DNA of 64,000 nucleotides from Paenibacillus taichungensis. GTDB lineage: Bacteria > Bacillota > Bacilli > Paenibacillales > Paenibacillaceae. Positions 1 to 8,167 of the stretch are shown here, in pieces. A program made the translations under genes and the position numbers. Location of the stretch: the NCBI RefSeq assembly GCF_013359905.1, contig NZ_JABMCC010000113.1, forward strand, positions 1-64,000, written 5' to 3'. Position 1 is the stretch's first letter. Every line of letters begins with the position of its first letter. A model generated the notes under the pieces. The model was not told where the DNA came from and made no database searches. It saw nothing but the letters and a program-made list of their open reading frames with translations.

Positions 1-84
1 GCTTCTCTTCAAGTCCGCTCGACTTGCATGTATTAGGCATGCCGCCAGCGTTCGTCCTGAGCCAGGATCAAACTCTCCAATAAA
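1..84 (-). rRNA. rrs: 16S ribosomal RNA, 5' end only (runs off the window)
   Basis: Read on the minus strand the sequence contains the universal 16S 5' segment (GAGTTTGATCCTGGCTCAG, then GACGAACGCTGGCGGC). Only about 84 bases lie in the window and the rest of the operon is beyond position 1. The exact mature 5' end cannot be fixed by eye and could be a few bases either side of 84. Confidence 0.95.
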
Positions 85-281
85 GTATTGAAAAGAGCGA
101 TAAGCTCATTTTGAAACTGACGAGATTAAAAATCTCATTTGTGCTCCAGTCGATCCAAGCCAAGGCTTGTCTCTAACTTTCACGTTCATTCTGCAAGCAG
201 AATGTTTACTCACTCGTTGTTCAGTTTTCAAAGATCAAACTTGTTTCATTGCCGTGTGTTGTTCACCTCAGCAACTTTTAT

Positions 282-310
282 ATCTTATCACATCCGAACC
301 AACTTTGCAA
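282..310 (-). promoter_or_regulatory. rRNA promoter, downstream of two (P2)
   Basis: On the minus strand TTGCAA (305-310) and TAAGAT (282-287) are separated by exactly 17 bases. An A-tract just upstream resembles an UP element. Orientation is toward the 16S gene. Confidence 0.7.
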
Positions 311-390
311 GCTTTTTTTTAAGTTTCTTTCGAAGCTTATTTGTTTCGCTTGCCTCACCGTGTTTCTCGTGTTTTCTTGGCCGGAATTAG

Positions 391-419
391 AATATACCAT
401 GTACAGATTTGGAATGCAA
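391..419 (-). promoter_or_regulatory. rRNA promoter, upstream of two (P1)
   Basis: TTGCAT (414-419) and TATATT (391-396) are 17 bases apart on the minus strand, with an extended TG before the -10 and an A-tract plus GC upstream of the -35. The layout repeats that of P2, the tandem arrangement usual for Bacillales rRNA operons. Confidence 0.7.
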
Positions 420-585
420 GCTTTTTTTCAATAAATTATATTTTTTCTCTCGTATAGCTATTCACCTAAAGCCTGGCTTATTTAAGGTTGCATCAATTAT
501 TATTAAACACTCTCTTCCCAGAACAAACGGATCACCTGTCCTCCATAGATAATCCGCATGATCCTCCCGCCCTATCCACTATATG

Positions 586-1134
586 TTACTTCACTTTCTC
601 CACAGGCATCTTTCGCGGCCATAAGCTATAACTGAAGCTGATTATAAAATCGATCCCCAGTATGATTCCCCATACTCTTATGAGATTAGAAAATGCCGCA
701 GTACGCTCCGCATCCCCAATCCACCAGATCATCGCGAGCAAGAACAAGCTACCTATGCCCCAAGCCAATAGATGTCTAAGCCATCCCAATCTTTCACGAC
801 TTGCATGCTCACTGCCGTAAGCCTTGCTGCTCCGAGGATTATCGCCACCCTTAAACCAATACAGAAAATAACGATCAGCCCAAGCGATCATCTGATGACC
901 ATAGGCAATACTTACACCTATATATATAGCTGCAATGCCATGAACCATACTTGCCGTAGCACCCCGTTGAAGATCCATCACCGTCGCTACCATAAGAAGA
1001 ACATCCACAATGGGCGTTGCCATTAACAGCGCGATCCCTGTCCGTTTCATGCCAAGCAGATAACGCACACTCAGACCTGCAGCGACAAATACCCAAAAGG
1101 CAATCTCACATCCAATAATAAAATAGGCAATCAA
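586..1134 (-). CDS. Multi-pass membrane protein of unknown function, divergent from a TetR regulator
   Basis: A protein of about 182 residues with five or so hydrophobic segments: an N-terminal one, pairs in the first half, and two near the C-terminus around a WWIGD motif. It ends in a basic tail. I do not recognise the family with certainty; it resembles small integral membrane proteins of the YmcC type. I chose the TTG at 1134 because AAGGAG lies 8 bases upstream, whereas the GTG at 1143 would sit directly on the ribosome binding site. It shares a 77-base control region with the TetR gene, so it is the probable repressed target. Confidence 0.7.
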   Translation of the reverse strand: MIAYFIIGCEIAFWVFVAAGLSVRYLLGMKRTGIALLMATPIVDVLLMVATVMDLQRGATASMVHGIAAIYIGVSIAYGHQMIAWADRYFLYWFKGGDNPRSSKAYGSEHASRERLGWLRHLLAWGIGSLFLLAMIWWIGDAERTAAFSNLIRVWGIILGIDFIISFSYSLWPRKMPVEKVK

Positions 1135-1152
1135 ATGATCCACTCCTTTTAT

Positions 1153-1191
1153 AACACAAATGTATTAAATTCAATTTAACACGTTTGTATT
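1153..1191. promoter_or_regulatory. Palindromic operator between the membrane-protein gene and tetR
   Basis: Two 19-base arms (1153-1171 and 1173-1191) around a single central base match at 16 of 19 positions when one is reverse-complemented. The site overlaps the -35 of the tetR promoter and the likely promoter of the divergent gene (TTGATT, 17 bases, TTAAAT on the minus strand). Binding of the TetR protein here is inference from position and symmetry. Confidence 0.65.
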
Positions 1192-1214
1192 ATAATAATC
1201 AACAATGATATAAT
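1185..1214 (+). promoter_or_regulatory. tetR promoter, predicts a leaderless mRNA
   Basis: TTGTAT (1185-1190), an 18-base spacer and a consensus TATAAT (1209-1214) lie directly before the ATG at 1221. The expected start of transcription is at or within a base or two of the ATG, and there is no Shine-Dalgarno. An alternative TATAAT at 1191-1196 would give a short leader but still no ribosome binding site. Confidence 0.55.
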
Positions 1215-1220
1215 CCTTTT

Positions 1221-1820
1221 ATGCCTAAAATAGTTGATCATGATAAACAACGTCTGCTCGTAGCCGAAGCGGCTTGGCGTGTCATCCGAAGAGATGGCAT
1301 GGAGCAGGCCTCCGTTCGAAATATTGCGTTAGAAGCAGGAATATCGGCCGGGTCTATGCGCCACTACTTTTCAACCCAATCAGAACTACTCCTATACGCA
1401 ATGAATCTGGTGTCCGAACGGGTATCGAATCGAATCACACAGATGTCGTTTGATGCGTCTCCTTTGGAGAATATGAAGCTTCTGTTGTTAGAACTCTTGC
1501 CAAGTACGGATGAAAAAAGGGCCGAAATGGAGGTTTGGTACGCTTTTACAGCCAAGTCCAAGAATGAGCCCGTTCTCAAAGTGCATGCTGACAAAGTCTA
1601 TGATGAACTCAGACACGCGATGGCTACAGTTATCACCTACCTGATGGAGCTCAATCTCTCCCGTACAGACCTCGATAAAGAGTTGGAAATTGAACGCCTA
1701 TACGCACTGGTCGACGGTTTGGGAATTCATGCAATTCTTCGTCCTGACCAGATGAACACCAAGATTATGGAGAATATCCTTACCACGCATCTTGCAACGT
1801 TATGCCGGGATGCAGAATAA
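1221..1820 (+). CDS. TetR/AcrR-family transcriptional regulator
   Basis: A 199-residue protein with an N-terminal TetR helix-turn-helix: about residues 10-55, with the typical VRNIALEAGISAGSMRHYF recognition region. The C-terminal ligand-binding part is divergent, as usual in the family. It points away from the membrane-protein gene and probably represses that gene and itself through the palindrome between them. It has no Shine-Dalgarno before the ATG, and the promoter places transcription start at the start codon. The inducing ligand cannot be read from the sequence. Confidence 0.88.
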   Translation: MPKIVDHDKQRLLVAEAAWRVIRRDGMEQASVRNIALEAGISAGSMRHYFSTQSELLLYAMNLVSERVSNRITQMSFDASPLENMKLLLLELLPSTDEKRAEMEVWYAFTAKSKNEPVLKVHADKVYDELRHAMATVITYLMELNLSRTDLDKELEIERLYALVDGLGIHAILRPDQMNTKIMENILTTHLATLCRDAE

Positions 1821-1892
1821 CATTCGGTCACAAAATTAAATACAGCTCTATCCTTCGTACCAGCAAGAAACGAGTAATTGCTTCTATGAAAC

Positions 1893-1972
1893 AAAAAAAC
1901 CGTCATGCATCAATTGGGACTAACCTATTCCATAATAGGGTTAATCCTAGATACGTGACGGTTTTTCTTTTT
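1893..1972. terminator. Bidirectional terminator between tetR and ktrB
   Basis: Outer arms AAAAACCGTCA and TGACGGTTTTT, reached through an inner hairpin (AACCTATT/AATAGGGTT), lie between two convergent genes. There is an A-run on the left and a T-run on the right, so it can work in both directions. Confidence 0.8.
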
Positions 1973-3308
1973 ATCCAATAATAATCCGACCCTCCGGATG
2001 GCGATACAGCTTCTTCTCTTTACGTGGACGAAGCGCATATGCAATGGTGAGTGGTCCAATACGTCCGATAAACATCGTGAAGGCGATAATCACTTTTCCC
2101 CATACCGTTAATTCATGCGTTACTCCCACCGACAGACCTACTGTCCCAATTGCCGATGCCGCTTCAAACATAAGTGAAAGGAACGGTGCATCCTCTGTTG
2201 TAAGTAATAGCATTACCACAACCATGAATATGATCAAGGAAACCATAATAATCGTCAATGCTCTCATCAGCAAATCTTTCGGAACACGCTGACGGAAAAA
2301 TACAATATCTTTATTGCCACGAATCATGGCATACACCGCTCCAATCATGATCAGGAACGTTGTCGTCTTGATCCCACCCCCGGTTGATCCCGGAGATGCC
2401 CCAATGAACATCAACAGAATGAAGAAGAACTGGGTAGCCTGCCTCATCTGGGTGATATCAATGGTGCTCGTACCCGACGAACGTGTAGAGACAGATTGGA
2501 AGAACGAGGCGTATATCTTTTCACTCCAACTTAGAGATGCCAGTGTGTGTCCATTGGTGAACTCAAATACAAACAGTACAATTGCTCCAATACCAATCAG
2601 TGCACCTGATACGGACAATACCAGTTTGGACTGCAACGATAAGCGACGGCGCTTGCGGAACTCAAACAAATCATTCAGCACCACAAAGCCGAGTCCACCC
2701 GATACAACCAGCACGGAAGCTGTCAGGTTAAACAACCAGTCCCCTGTATAATACTGAAAACTGTTGCCGAACAGATCGAAACCACCATTGTTAAATAATG
2801 AAACCGAGTGAAAAGCACCATAGTATACCGCCTGCCAAAAAGGCATCTCCGTTGCCCAGCGTAGTGCCAATATAACAGCAGCCACCCCTTCAATGGTAAA
2901 CGAAAAAATTAGCACCTTGCGGATAATGCGAACAATGCCTTCCATACTGTCAGCGTTGATAGCCTCTTTCAGCAGCAGCCTGTCCTTAAGCGAGATTCTC
3001 TTACCCAATACTAACGCAAACAACGTTGCGATGGTCATGAAGCCAAGTCCACCTAGCTGCATAAGCACCATAATCACGATTTGACCAAACAGGTTGAAGG
3101 TCGTCCCTACATCCACAACAACCAGCCCGGTCACACATGCGGCAGAGGTAGACGTAAATAGCGCATCAATGAACGCCAAATGCTCACCGCTTTGATTGGA
3201 GATGGGGAGCATGAGCAGAATCGTACCGATCGTGATAATAAGCATAAAACCACCAACCAGAATCAGTGGGGGTGATAGGAATTTAGCAATGTGAAGCCTA
3301 AACTTCAT
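1971..3308 (-). CDS. ktrB: KtrB/TrkH-type potassium (or sodium) uptake channel subunit
   Basis: A 445-residue membrane protein forming the ion-conducting subunit of a Ktr system, which needs a cytoplasmic KtrA/C ring for gating. Four pore-loop repeats are visible, each with a filter Gly: TSTSAACVTGL early, FHSVSLFNNGGFD, FFQSVSTRSSG, and FEAASAIGTVGLS near the C-terminus. The start at 3308 is preceded by AGAGGTG at good spacing; upstream in-frame methionines lack a ribosome binding site. No ktrA or ktrC is adjacent, so the partner must be elsewhere. It lies between the lysS terminator and its own terminator and seems monocistronic. In relatives Ktr activity is inhibited by c-di-AMP. Confidence 0.9.
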   Translation of the reverse strand: MKFRLHIAKFLSPPLILVGGFMLIITIGTILLMLPISNQSGEHLAFIDALFTSTSAACVTGLVVVDVGTTFNLFGQIVIMVLMQLGGLGFMTIATLFALVLGKRISLKDRLLLKEAINADSMEGIVRIIRKVLIFSFTIEGVAAVILALRWATEMPFWQAVYYGAFHSVSLFNNGGFDLFGNSFQYYTGDWLFNLTASVLVVSGGLGFVVLNDLFEFRKRRRLSLQSKLVLSVSGALIGIGAIVLFVFEFTNGHTLASLSWSEKIYASFFQSVSTRSSGTSTIDITQMRQATQFFFILLMFIGASPGSTGGGIKTTTFLIMIGAVYAMIRGNKDIVFFRQRVPKDLLMRALTIIMVSLIIFMVVVMLLLTTEDAPFLSLMFEAASAIGTVGLSVGVTHELTVWGKVIIAFTMFIGRIGPLTIAYALRPRKEKKLYRHPEGRIIIG

Positions 3309-3421
3309 GAAGGGCACCTCTTTTAACATAATACATACAGGTAGGCGAAGAAGATCTGTCATATATTCATGGCAGGCATGTTGTTTCGAGTGATTTGTCA
3401 CTTCGATGCCTATGTAAACCT

Positions 3422-3468
3422 AAAGAGGAACTTGCCACCAGCATCATACTGAACGGCAGGTTCCTCTT
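3422..3468 (-). terminator. Terminator after lysS
   Basis: Inverted repeat AAGAGGAAC...GTTCCTCTT on the minus strand, 30 bases past the lysS stop, followed by a short T-rich stretch. It closes the lysS transcript before ktrB. Confidence 0.7.
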
Positions 3469-3497
3469 CTATTACGAACGAGTTAAACGTTCCTTAT

Positions 3498-5015
3498 TTA
3501 ATCCTGTGTACGAGGACGCATATGTGGGAAGAGAAGTACGTCACGAATGGACGGCGAGTTGGTCAACAACATGATCAGACGGTCGATACCGATCCCCAGT
3601 CCACCTGTTGGTGGCATACCATATTCGAGCGCACGGATGAAATCATCATCCATTTCGTGTGCTTCGTCGTTCCCGTGTTCTTTCTCCAGCAATTGTGCCT
3701 CAAAACGCTGACGTTGATCAATTGGATCATTCAGCTCCGTAAATGCATTTGCATGCTCACGTCCAACGATAAACAGCTCGAAGCGGTCCGTGAAACGTGG
3801 ATCTACATCGCTCTTCTTCGCCAACGGAGAAATCTCAACCGGATGCCCCATGATAAAGGTTGGTTGAATCAACGTCTCTTCTACAAAATGTTCGAAGAAT
3901 GCATTCAGAATATGACCAAATGTCATATGCTTTTCAACCGTAACCTTATGTTCTTTCGCCAAACGATGAGCTTCCTCGTCCGTCATATGCACGGAGAAGT
4001 CCACGCCTACAACTTCCTTAACCGCGTCTACCATCGTTACACGGCGCCATTGTGGTGTAAGATCCACTTGATAGTCTGCATATTGGATAACTTGCGTACC
4101 AAGCACTTCCTGTGCGATGTGAGCAACAAGATTCTCAGTCAAACGCATAATATCCTGATAATCGGCATATGCCTCATAAAGTTCAATCATCGTGAACTCA
4201 GGATTATGACGTGTCGACATCCCTTCATTACGGTATACACGGCCGATCTCATATACCTTCTCCAGACCGCCTACAATCAGACGTTTCAAGTGAAGCTCGA
4301 TCGCAATCCGCATGTACAATTCCATATCAAGCGCATTATGATGCGTGATGAATGGACGCGCAGCAGCTCCACCAGCGATGGTGTGCAGCGTCGGTGTTTC
4401 CACTTCCAGATAGCCCAATGAATCCAGGTAACGACGCATGGATTGAATGATTTTGGAACGAGTAATGAAGGTCTGTTGCACTTCACGATTCATAATCAGG
4501 TCAACATAGCGCTGGCGGTAACGCAGCTCTACATCCGCGAGTCCATGATATTTATCCGGAAGTGGGTAAAGTGACTTGGACAATACTTCGAGATTCTGAA
4601 CCTTAACCGAAGTTTCGCCTGTCTTGGTTTTGAAGATTACGCCAGATACACCTACAATATCCCCGAGATCGAGCAGGCTGAACGCGGCATATTTGTCTTC
4701 CGGTACAGTATCCTGACGAACATAGATCTGGATTCTGCCGCTCAGGTCCTGAATATGTGCAAAGCTCGCTTTACCCATTCCCCGCTTCGCCATAATCCGT
4801 CCGGCAATACTGACTTCGATGTGCTTCTCTTCCAGCTCTTCCTTGGTCAGTTCTTCATACTTCTTCAGAATGGAGCCGGCTTCTTCCGTACGTACGTATT
4901 TTTGGCCAAAAGGGTCGATCCCCAATTTGCGGAGCTCGTCCAATTTGTCGCGGCGAATTTGTAAAAGCTCACTTAGTTCGGTTTCGGTTTCCTGATTCAA
5001 GACTTCATCCGTCAT
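3498..5015 (-). CDS. lysS: Lysyl-tRNA synthetase, class II
   Basis: Charges tRNA-Lys with lysine using ATP, in the cytoplasm. The 505-residue product has the N-terminal OB-fold anticodon-binding domain (about residues 55-160, including KRGMGKASFAHIQD) and a class II catalytic core with motif 2 (VYRNEGMSTRHNPEFT) and motif 3 (GGLGIGIDRLIML) near the C-terminus. The start has AAGGAG upstream. It lies downstream of greA but is separated by a terminator, so it may have its own promoter or be read through. The length and position match Bacillus lysS. Confidence 0.98.
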   Translation of the reverse strand: MTDEVLNQETETELSELLQIRRDKLDELRKLGIDPFGQKYVRTEEAGSILKKYEELTKEELEEKHIEVSIAGRIMAKRGMGKASFAHIQDLSGRIQIYVRQDTVPEDKYAAFSLLDLGDIVGVSGVIFKTKTGETSVKVQNLEVLSKSLYPLPDKYHGLADVELRYRQRYVDLIMNREVQQTFITRSKIIQSMRRYLDSLGYLEVETPTLHTIAGGAAARPFITHHNALDMELYMRIAIELHLKRLIVGGLEKVYEIGRVYRNEGMSTRHNPEFTMIELYEAYADYQDIMRLTENLVAHIAQEVLGTQVIQYADYQVDLTPQWRRVTMVDAVKEVVGVDFSVHMTDEEAHRLAKEHKVTVEKHMTFGHILNAFFEHFVEETLIQPTFIMGHPVEISPLAKKSDVDPRFTDRFELFIVGREHANAFTELNDPIDQRQRFEAQLLEKEHGNDEAHEMDDDFIRALEYGMPPTGGLGIGIDRLIMLLTNSPSIRDVLLFPHMRPRTQD

Positions 5016-5079
5016 GATCTATATTCATCTCCTTATTTACATTGCAGGCATCTTCAGAGGTGTTCTGCCTCAAATGTTG

Positions 5080-5104
5080 AAAAAAGCTTCCCTAAGGAAG
5101 CTTT
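5080..5104 (-). terminator. Terminator after greA
   Basis: AAGCTTCC, TTAG loop, GGAAGCTTTTTT on the minus strand, between the greA stop and the lysS start. It is a compact intrinsic terminator. Confidence 0.85.
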
Positions 5105-5135
5105 TGTCTCCGTACCCGACTGCTTCATTGCTTAA

Positions 5136-5612
5136 TTACTTTTTGATGTCTACAATTTTATATTGAATTACGCCAGCAGGCACACTTACATCAACAACCG
5201 TACCTTTTTTCTTACCCAGGATGGCTTTACCAACAGGGCTTTCGTTCGATATTTTGTTTTGCAGCGGATTGGACTCCGCAGTACCTACAATCGTATATTC
5301 CGTGATATCACCGAATTCCAGATCTTCTACAGTGACTGTTGCACCCACACTTACAGCTTCGGTATCGATCTCGTCGCTGTTGATAATCCGTGCGTTCCGA
5401 AGCAATTTCTCCAACGTAATAACGCGGCCTTCAATGAAAGCCTGTTCGTTCTTCGCGTCTTCGTATTCGGAGTTTTCACTAATATCTCCATACCCGATGG
5501 CTACCTTAATCCGTTCAGCCACTTCGCGGCGCTTCACTGATTTCAGCATTTCCAGTTCTTCTTCAAGCTTCTTAAGTCCCTCTGGTGTAAGGATAACTTC
5601 CTTATCGCTCAT
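5136..5612 (-). CDS. greA: Transcription elongation factor GreA
   Basis: Rescues backtracked RNA polymerase by stimulating transcript cleavage through its coiled coil. The 158-residue protein has the N-terminal coiled coil with the acidic tip (GDISENSEYEDAKNEQ, about residues 40-57) and a C-terminal FKBP-like domain (SPVGKAILGKKKGD-type motif). The start at 5612 has AGGAGA upstream and matches the family start. It has its own strong promoter after dusB and its own terminator, so it is a single-gene unit inserted between dusB and lysS. In B. subtilis greA is not at this position. Confidence 0.97.
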   Translation of the reverse strand: MSDKEVILTPEGLKKLEEELEMLKSVKRREVAERIKVAIGYGDISENSEYEDAKNEQAFIEGRVITLEKLLRNARIINSDEIDTEAVSVGATVTVEDLEFGDITEYTIVGTAESNPLQNKISNESPVGKAILGKKKGTVVDVSVPAGVIQYKIVDIKK

Positions 5613-5786
5613 CTCAACCGATTCTCCTGTCATGGGAATAATTTGATTGCACGGCAACGGAACCAGTGCTGTTTACAGAGCTCCGCCCGCATACATCTTC
5701 AAAACTATATGAAGTTCTCCAGAGAAACAGAACGTTCCTCCTGATGCACTAGCCTTATGACGCACATGGCGAATTTATACTGTGAA

Positions 5787-5815
5787 ATTATAGGGTAACG
5801 GTCTCGAAAAGTCAA
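5787..5815 (-). promoter_or_regulatory. greA promoter
   Basis: TTGACT (5810-5815), 17-base spacer and consensus TATAAT (5787-5792) on the minus strand, giving a leader of about 170 bases before the greA start. Confidence 0.75.
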
Positions 5816-5831
5816 TGTTACGCCCCCTATA

Positions 5832-5850
5832 GCTGTAAACGTTTTACAGC
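5832..5850. promoter_or_regulatory. Palindrome upstream of the greA promoter
   Basis: GCTGTAAA and TTTACAGC are perfect inverted arms around three central bases. It starts 6 bases after the dusB stop and ends 16 bases before the greA -35. It has no T-run, so it is a poor terminator. It looks like an operator, and is close to but one base longer than a catabolite-response element. Confidence 0.4.
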
Positions 5851-5856
5851 AGCAGA

Positions 5857-6876
5857 TCAGGATGCATTTTCGGCTACTGCCGGTTCTGACTCCAGATTGC
5901 CTTCGATATGCAGCTGGCCTACAAAGTTCTCCAGAATGTGCACCATCTCATCACGTTTGGTTTCTTCCATAATAACGTCCTTGATGCGGGCAGATCCTTT
6001 GAGACCTTTCAGATACCAAGCCAGGTGTTTACGCATCTCACGAACAGCAACAGCCTCACCCTTCAGTGCAATCAGACGGTCCATATGCAAAATGGCAACC
6101 CGAATCTTCTCTTCCCCATTCGGGTCAGGAAGCAGTTCGCCGGAACTCAAGTATTGAATGGTCCGATACAACATCCATGGGTTGCCCAGGGCGGCACGAC
6201 CAATCATAACTCCGTCACAACCCGTTTCATCCAACATGCGACGGGCATCTTCTGGTGAAGATACATCTCCGTTCCCGATAACTGGGATGGAGACAGCCTC
6301 TTTTACATTTTTGATGTGTGACCAGTCCGCTGTACCAGTATAGAGCTGCTCACGTGTACGACCGTGTACACTTACCGCCTGTCCGCCAGCACGTTCAACC
6401 GCAAGTGCATTCTCAACCACGTAGATATGCTCGTTATCCCAACCGATCCGCATCTTGACTGTAACTGGCTTATCTACCGCATCCACAACAGCGGATACCA
6501 TTTCATAAATTTTGTTTGGATCAAGCAACCAGCGTGCACCTGCATCACAGCTCGTTACTTTTGGCACAGGGCATCCCATGTTGATGTCGATGATGTCAGC
6601 ATTGGTTTCTTTGTCCACAATTTTGGCTGCTTCTACGAGGGCTTGACGGTCTCCCCCCCAAATTTGCAGGCTCAACGGTTTCTCACGCTCATCTACAAAC
6701 AACATTTCACGTGTGCGCTTATTACCATGCACGATGGCTTTGCCACTCACCATCTCCGCACATACGAGGCCTGTTCCGAATTCTTTTGCGATCAGACGAA
6801 AAGCCGGATTACACACGCCAGCCATCGGCGCAAGTACAACCTGGTTTTTCATTTCAATGTCACCAATTTTAAGCAT
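5857..6876 (-). CDS. dusB: tRNA-dihydrouridine synthase, DusB type
   Basis: Reduces specific uridines in the tRNA D-loop using FMN and NADPH. The 339-residue TIM-barrel protein shows the N-terminal LAPMAGVCNPAFR motif, the catalytic DINMGCPVPK (Cys about 102), the MRIGW and VHGRTREQLY blocks, and the FMN-phosphate-binding IGNGDV and MIGRAALGNPW. I placed the start at 6876, matching the family N-terminus, with AAGGAG 13 bases upstream; a longer form starting at 6915 is possible. It follows yazB as the last gene of the pab-fol cluster, as in Bacillus. Confidence 0.95.
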   Translation of the reverse strand: MLKIGDIEMKNQVVLAPMAGVCNPAFRLIAKEFGTGLVCAEMVSGKAIVHGNKRTREMLFVDEREKPLSLQIWGGDRQALVEAAKIVDKETNADIIDINMGCPVPKVTSCDAGARWLLDPNKIYEMVSAVVDAVDKPVTVKMRIGWDNEHIYVVENALAVERAGGQAVSVHGRTREQLYTGTADWSHIKNVKEAVSIPVIGNGDVSSPEDARRMLDETGCDGVMIGRAALGNPWMLYRTIQYLSSGELLPDPNGEEKIRVAILHMDRLIALKGEAVAVREMRKHLAWYLKGLKGSARIKDVIMEETKRDEMVHILENFVGQLHIEGNLESEPAVAENAS

Positions 6877-6989
6877 GGTAGTCGTTCCACTCCTTTTTAA
6901 ATCCGACTCTTGCATGAATCCTGGATGTGTTCTAGTTTGTATAAAATAAACGAATAATGACGATATCTTCTTGTTAGTAAAAAGCGACC

Positions 6990-7193
6990 TTAGTTCCCCT
7001 GTAACTCCTCAATGCTGATCGAAAGTACCCCGGCAATTAGATTCAGCTCCCGTTCAGCGACTTTGCGGTTGCCTCGTTCAATCATACCCAGAATGGCCAG
7101 CGATATGCCCGTCTCAGCAGCGAGTTCCTGTTGTGTTAAACCTTTCAGCTTCCGGAAAGCCCGGATTCGATTGGCCAATTGCACGTTTTCCAA
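6990..7193 (-). CDS. yazB: Small XRE-family helix-turn-helix protein (YazB-like)
   Basis: A 67-residue protein that is almost only a Cro/C1 helix-turn-helix (residues 7-60: GLTQQELAAETGISLAILGMIERG-type signature). The same small gene lies between folK and dusB in Bacillus. Its first 49 bases overlap the end of folK, which points to translational coupling. The target operator is unknown; control of the folate operon is a guess from position only. Confidence 0.88.
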   Translation of the reverse strand: MENVQLANRIRAFRKLKGLTQQELAAETGISLAILGMIERGNRKVAERELNLIAGVLSISIEELQGN

Positions 7194-7693
7194 AGCTGTA
7201 TTCCATCCTTTCCATCCAGTACAGACAACGATGATTGTACAAAGGTATACAAACCTGAATGCTCATCTTCGGTTACGATGTCAGCCAGTGGCACCAATAC
7301 AAACGCCCGTTCACCCATCCGTGGATGCGGCAGTTGCAGCCGTTCGGTATCACTCGTCTCTCCATCCATCCAAAGCAAATCCAAATCGACTGTACGAGGG
7401 CCCCAACGGATATCACGAACCCGCCCAAGCCGTGTTTCAATATCCAGCAGTTCCGTGAGCAGCTGCTCCGGCAAAAGTGTAGTCTGTACCGCAGTAGCCA
7501 TATTCAGAAACGCTGGCTGGTCCACATAACCTACCGGCTCCGTCTCATACAGCGCAGAACAGCGCAGGACGGATATATGAGGATGTGCATCCAGTAACGT
7601 TAACGCCTCAAGCAGGGTCTGTTCCCGGTCACCCAAATTAGCCCCTAAAGCAATATAAGCCTCTGAAGATTCAGAGGTCGAATGTGCAATCAT
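7145..7693 (-). CDS. folK: 2-amino-4-hydroxy-6-hydroxymethyldihydropteridine pyrophosphokinase
   Basis: Transfers pyrophosphate from ATP to hydroxymethyl-dihydropterin, the step before dihydropteroate synthase. The 182-residue protein shows the N-terminal ALGANLGDRE, the LYETEPVGYVDQPAFLN block, and RWGPRTVDLDLLW followed by PHPRMGERAFVL, all folK signatures. The C-terminus runs slightly beyond most family members, into the overlap with yazB. It starts about 10 bases after folB ends. Confidence 0.96.
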   Translation of the reverse strand: MIAHSTSESSEAYIALGANLGDREQTLLEALTLLDAHPHISVLRCSALYETEPVGYVDQPAFLNMATAVQTTLLPEQLLTELLDIETRLGRVRDIRWGPRTVDLDLLWMDGETSDTERLQLPHPRMGERAFVLVPLADIVTEDEHSGLYTFVQSSLSVLDGKDGIQLWKTCNWPIESGLSGS

Positions 7694-7702
7694 GATCGGT
7701 TC

Positions 7703-8065
7703 TCACTTTCTTGTGCGGCGAAGCTCTACAGTTACGCCCCCAAAATGAATATCGAAAGGCGGATGTGGCTTCGTCACCTTGACTGTCAATGCATTGATAA
7801 TAGTATAAGTGTCTAGTAAAGAAGATGCAATATGTTCGCCCAAAGCTTCAATTAACTGGAATGATTTATTTTCAACGATCTGTTTTACCAGCTCATGGAT
7901 CTCCGCATAATTGATAGTTTTGGTCAAATCATCGTTACGCCCAGCTTCACCCAGATCCATATCGATCTCCAGATCAATATAATAACGCGCCCCTAGCTTC
8001 CGCTCCTCGGCAAATACGCCGTGATATCCGTAATACTCCATTCGATGCATTACCATTCTATCCAT
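7703..8065 (-). CDS. folB: Dihydroneopterin aldolase
   Basis: Converts dihydroneopterin to hydroxymethyl-dihydropterin and glycolaldehyde in folate synthesis. The 120-residue protein has the family start (DRMVMHRMEYYGYHGVFAEER), the conserved TINYAEIH and the active-site Lys region TVKVTKPHPP. It lies between folP and folK in the standard order. Confidence 0.96.
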   Translation of the reverse strand: MDRMVMHRMEYYGYHGVFAEERKLGARYYIDLEIDMDLGEAGRNDDLTKTINYAEIHELVKQIVENKSFQLIEALGEHIASSLLDTYTIINALTVKVTKPHPPFDIHFGGVTVELRRTRK

Positions 8066-8167
8066 AAGTTCCGCCTGCCCTCTATATATAATGAATTCAC
8101 GGTTCGATGTTTGTTCCTATTGCCAAACGCTACGCTTCCGCTGAACGGGTCACCGGACCCGCCAGTA

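Larger units (their letters stand above)
85..585 (-). promoter_or_regulatory. rRNA operon leader and promoter region
   Basis: This 500-base stretch has no protein gene. Nearest the 16S gene is the leader, with a boxA-like element (TCTTTGAAAACTGAACAA on the minus strand, about 217-234) as found in Bacillus rRNA leaders for antitermination. Further upstream are two tandem promoters, listed separately. Positions 430-585 hold only AT-rich spacer up to the end of the membrane-protein gene, with no clear terminator. Confidence 0.75.

Noticed and set aside
3522..4421. Plus-strand open frame of 299 codons opposite lysS
   Set aside because: It is a shadow of lysS; composition is typical of an antisense frame.
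5832..5850. Catabolite-response element (cre) at greA
   Set aside because: The spacing between half-sites is one base too long for the 14-base cre consensus; listed only as an unassigned palindrome.
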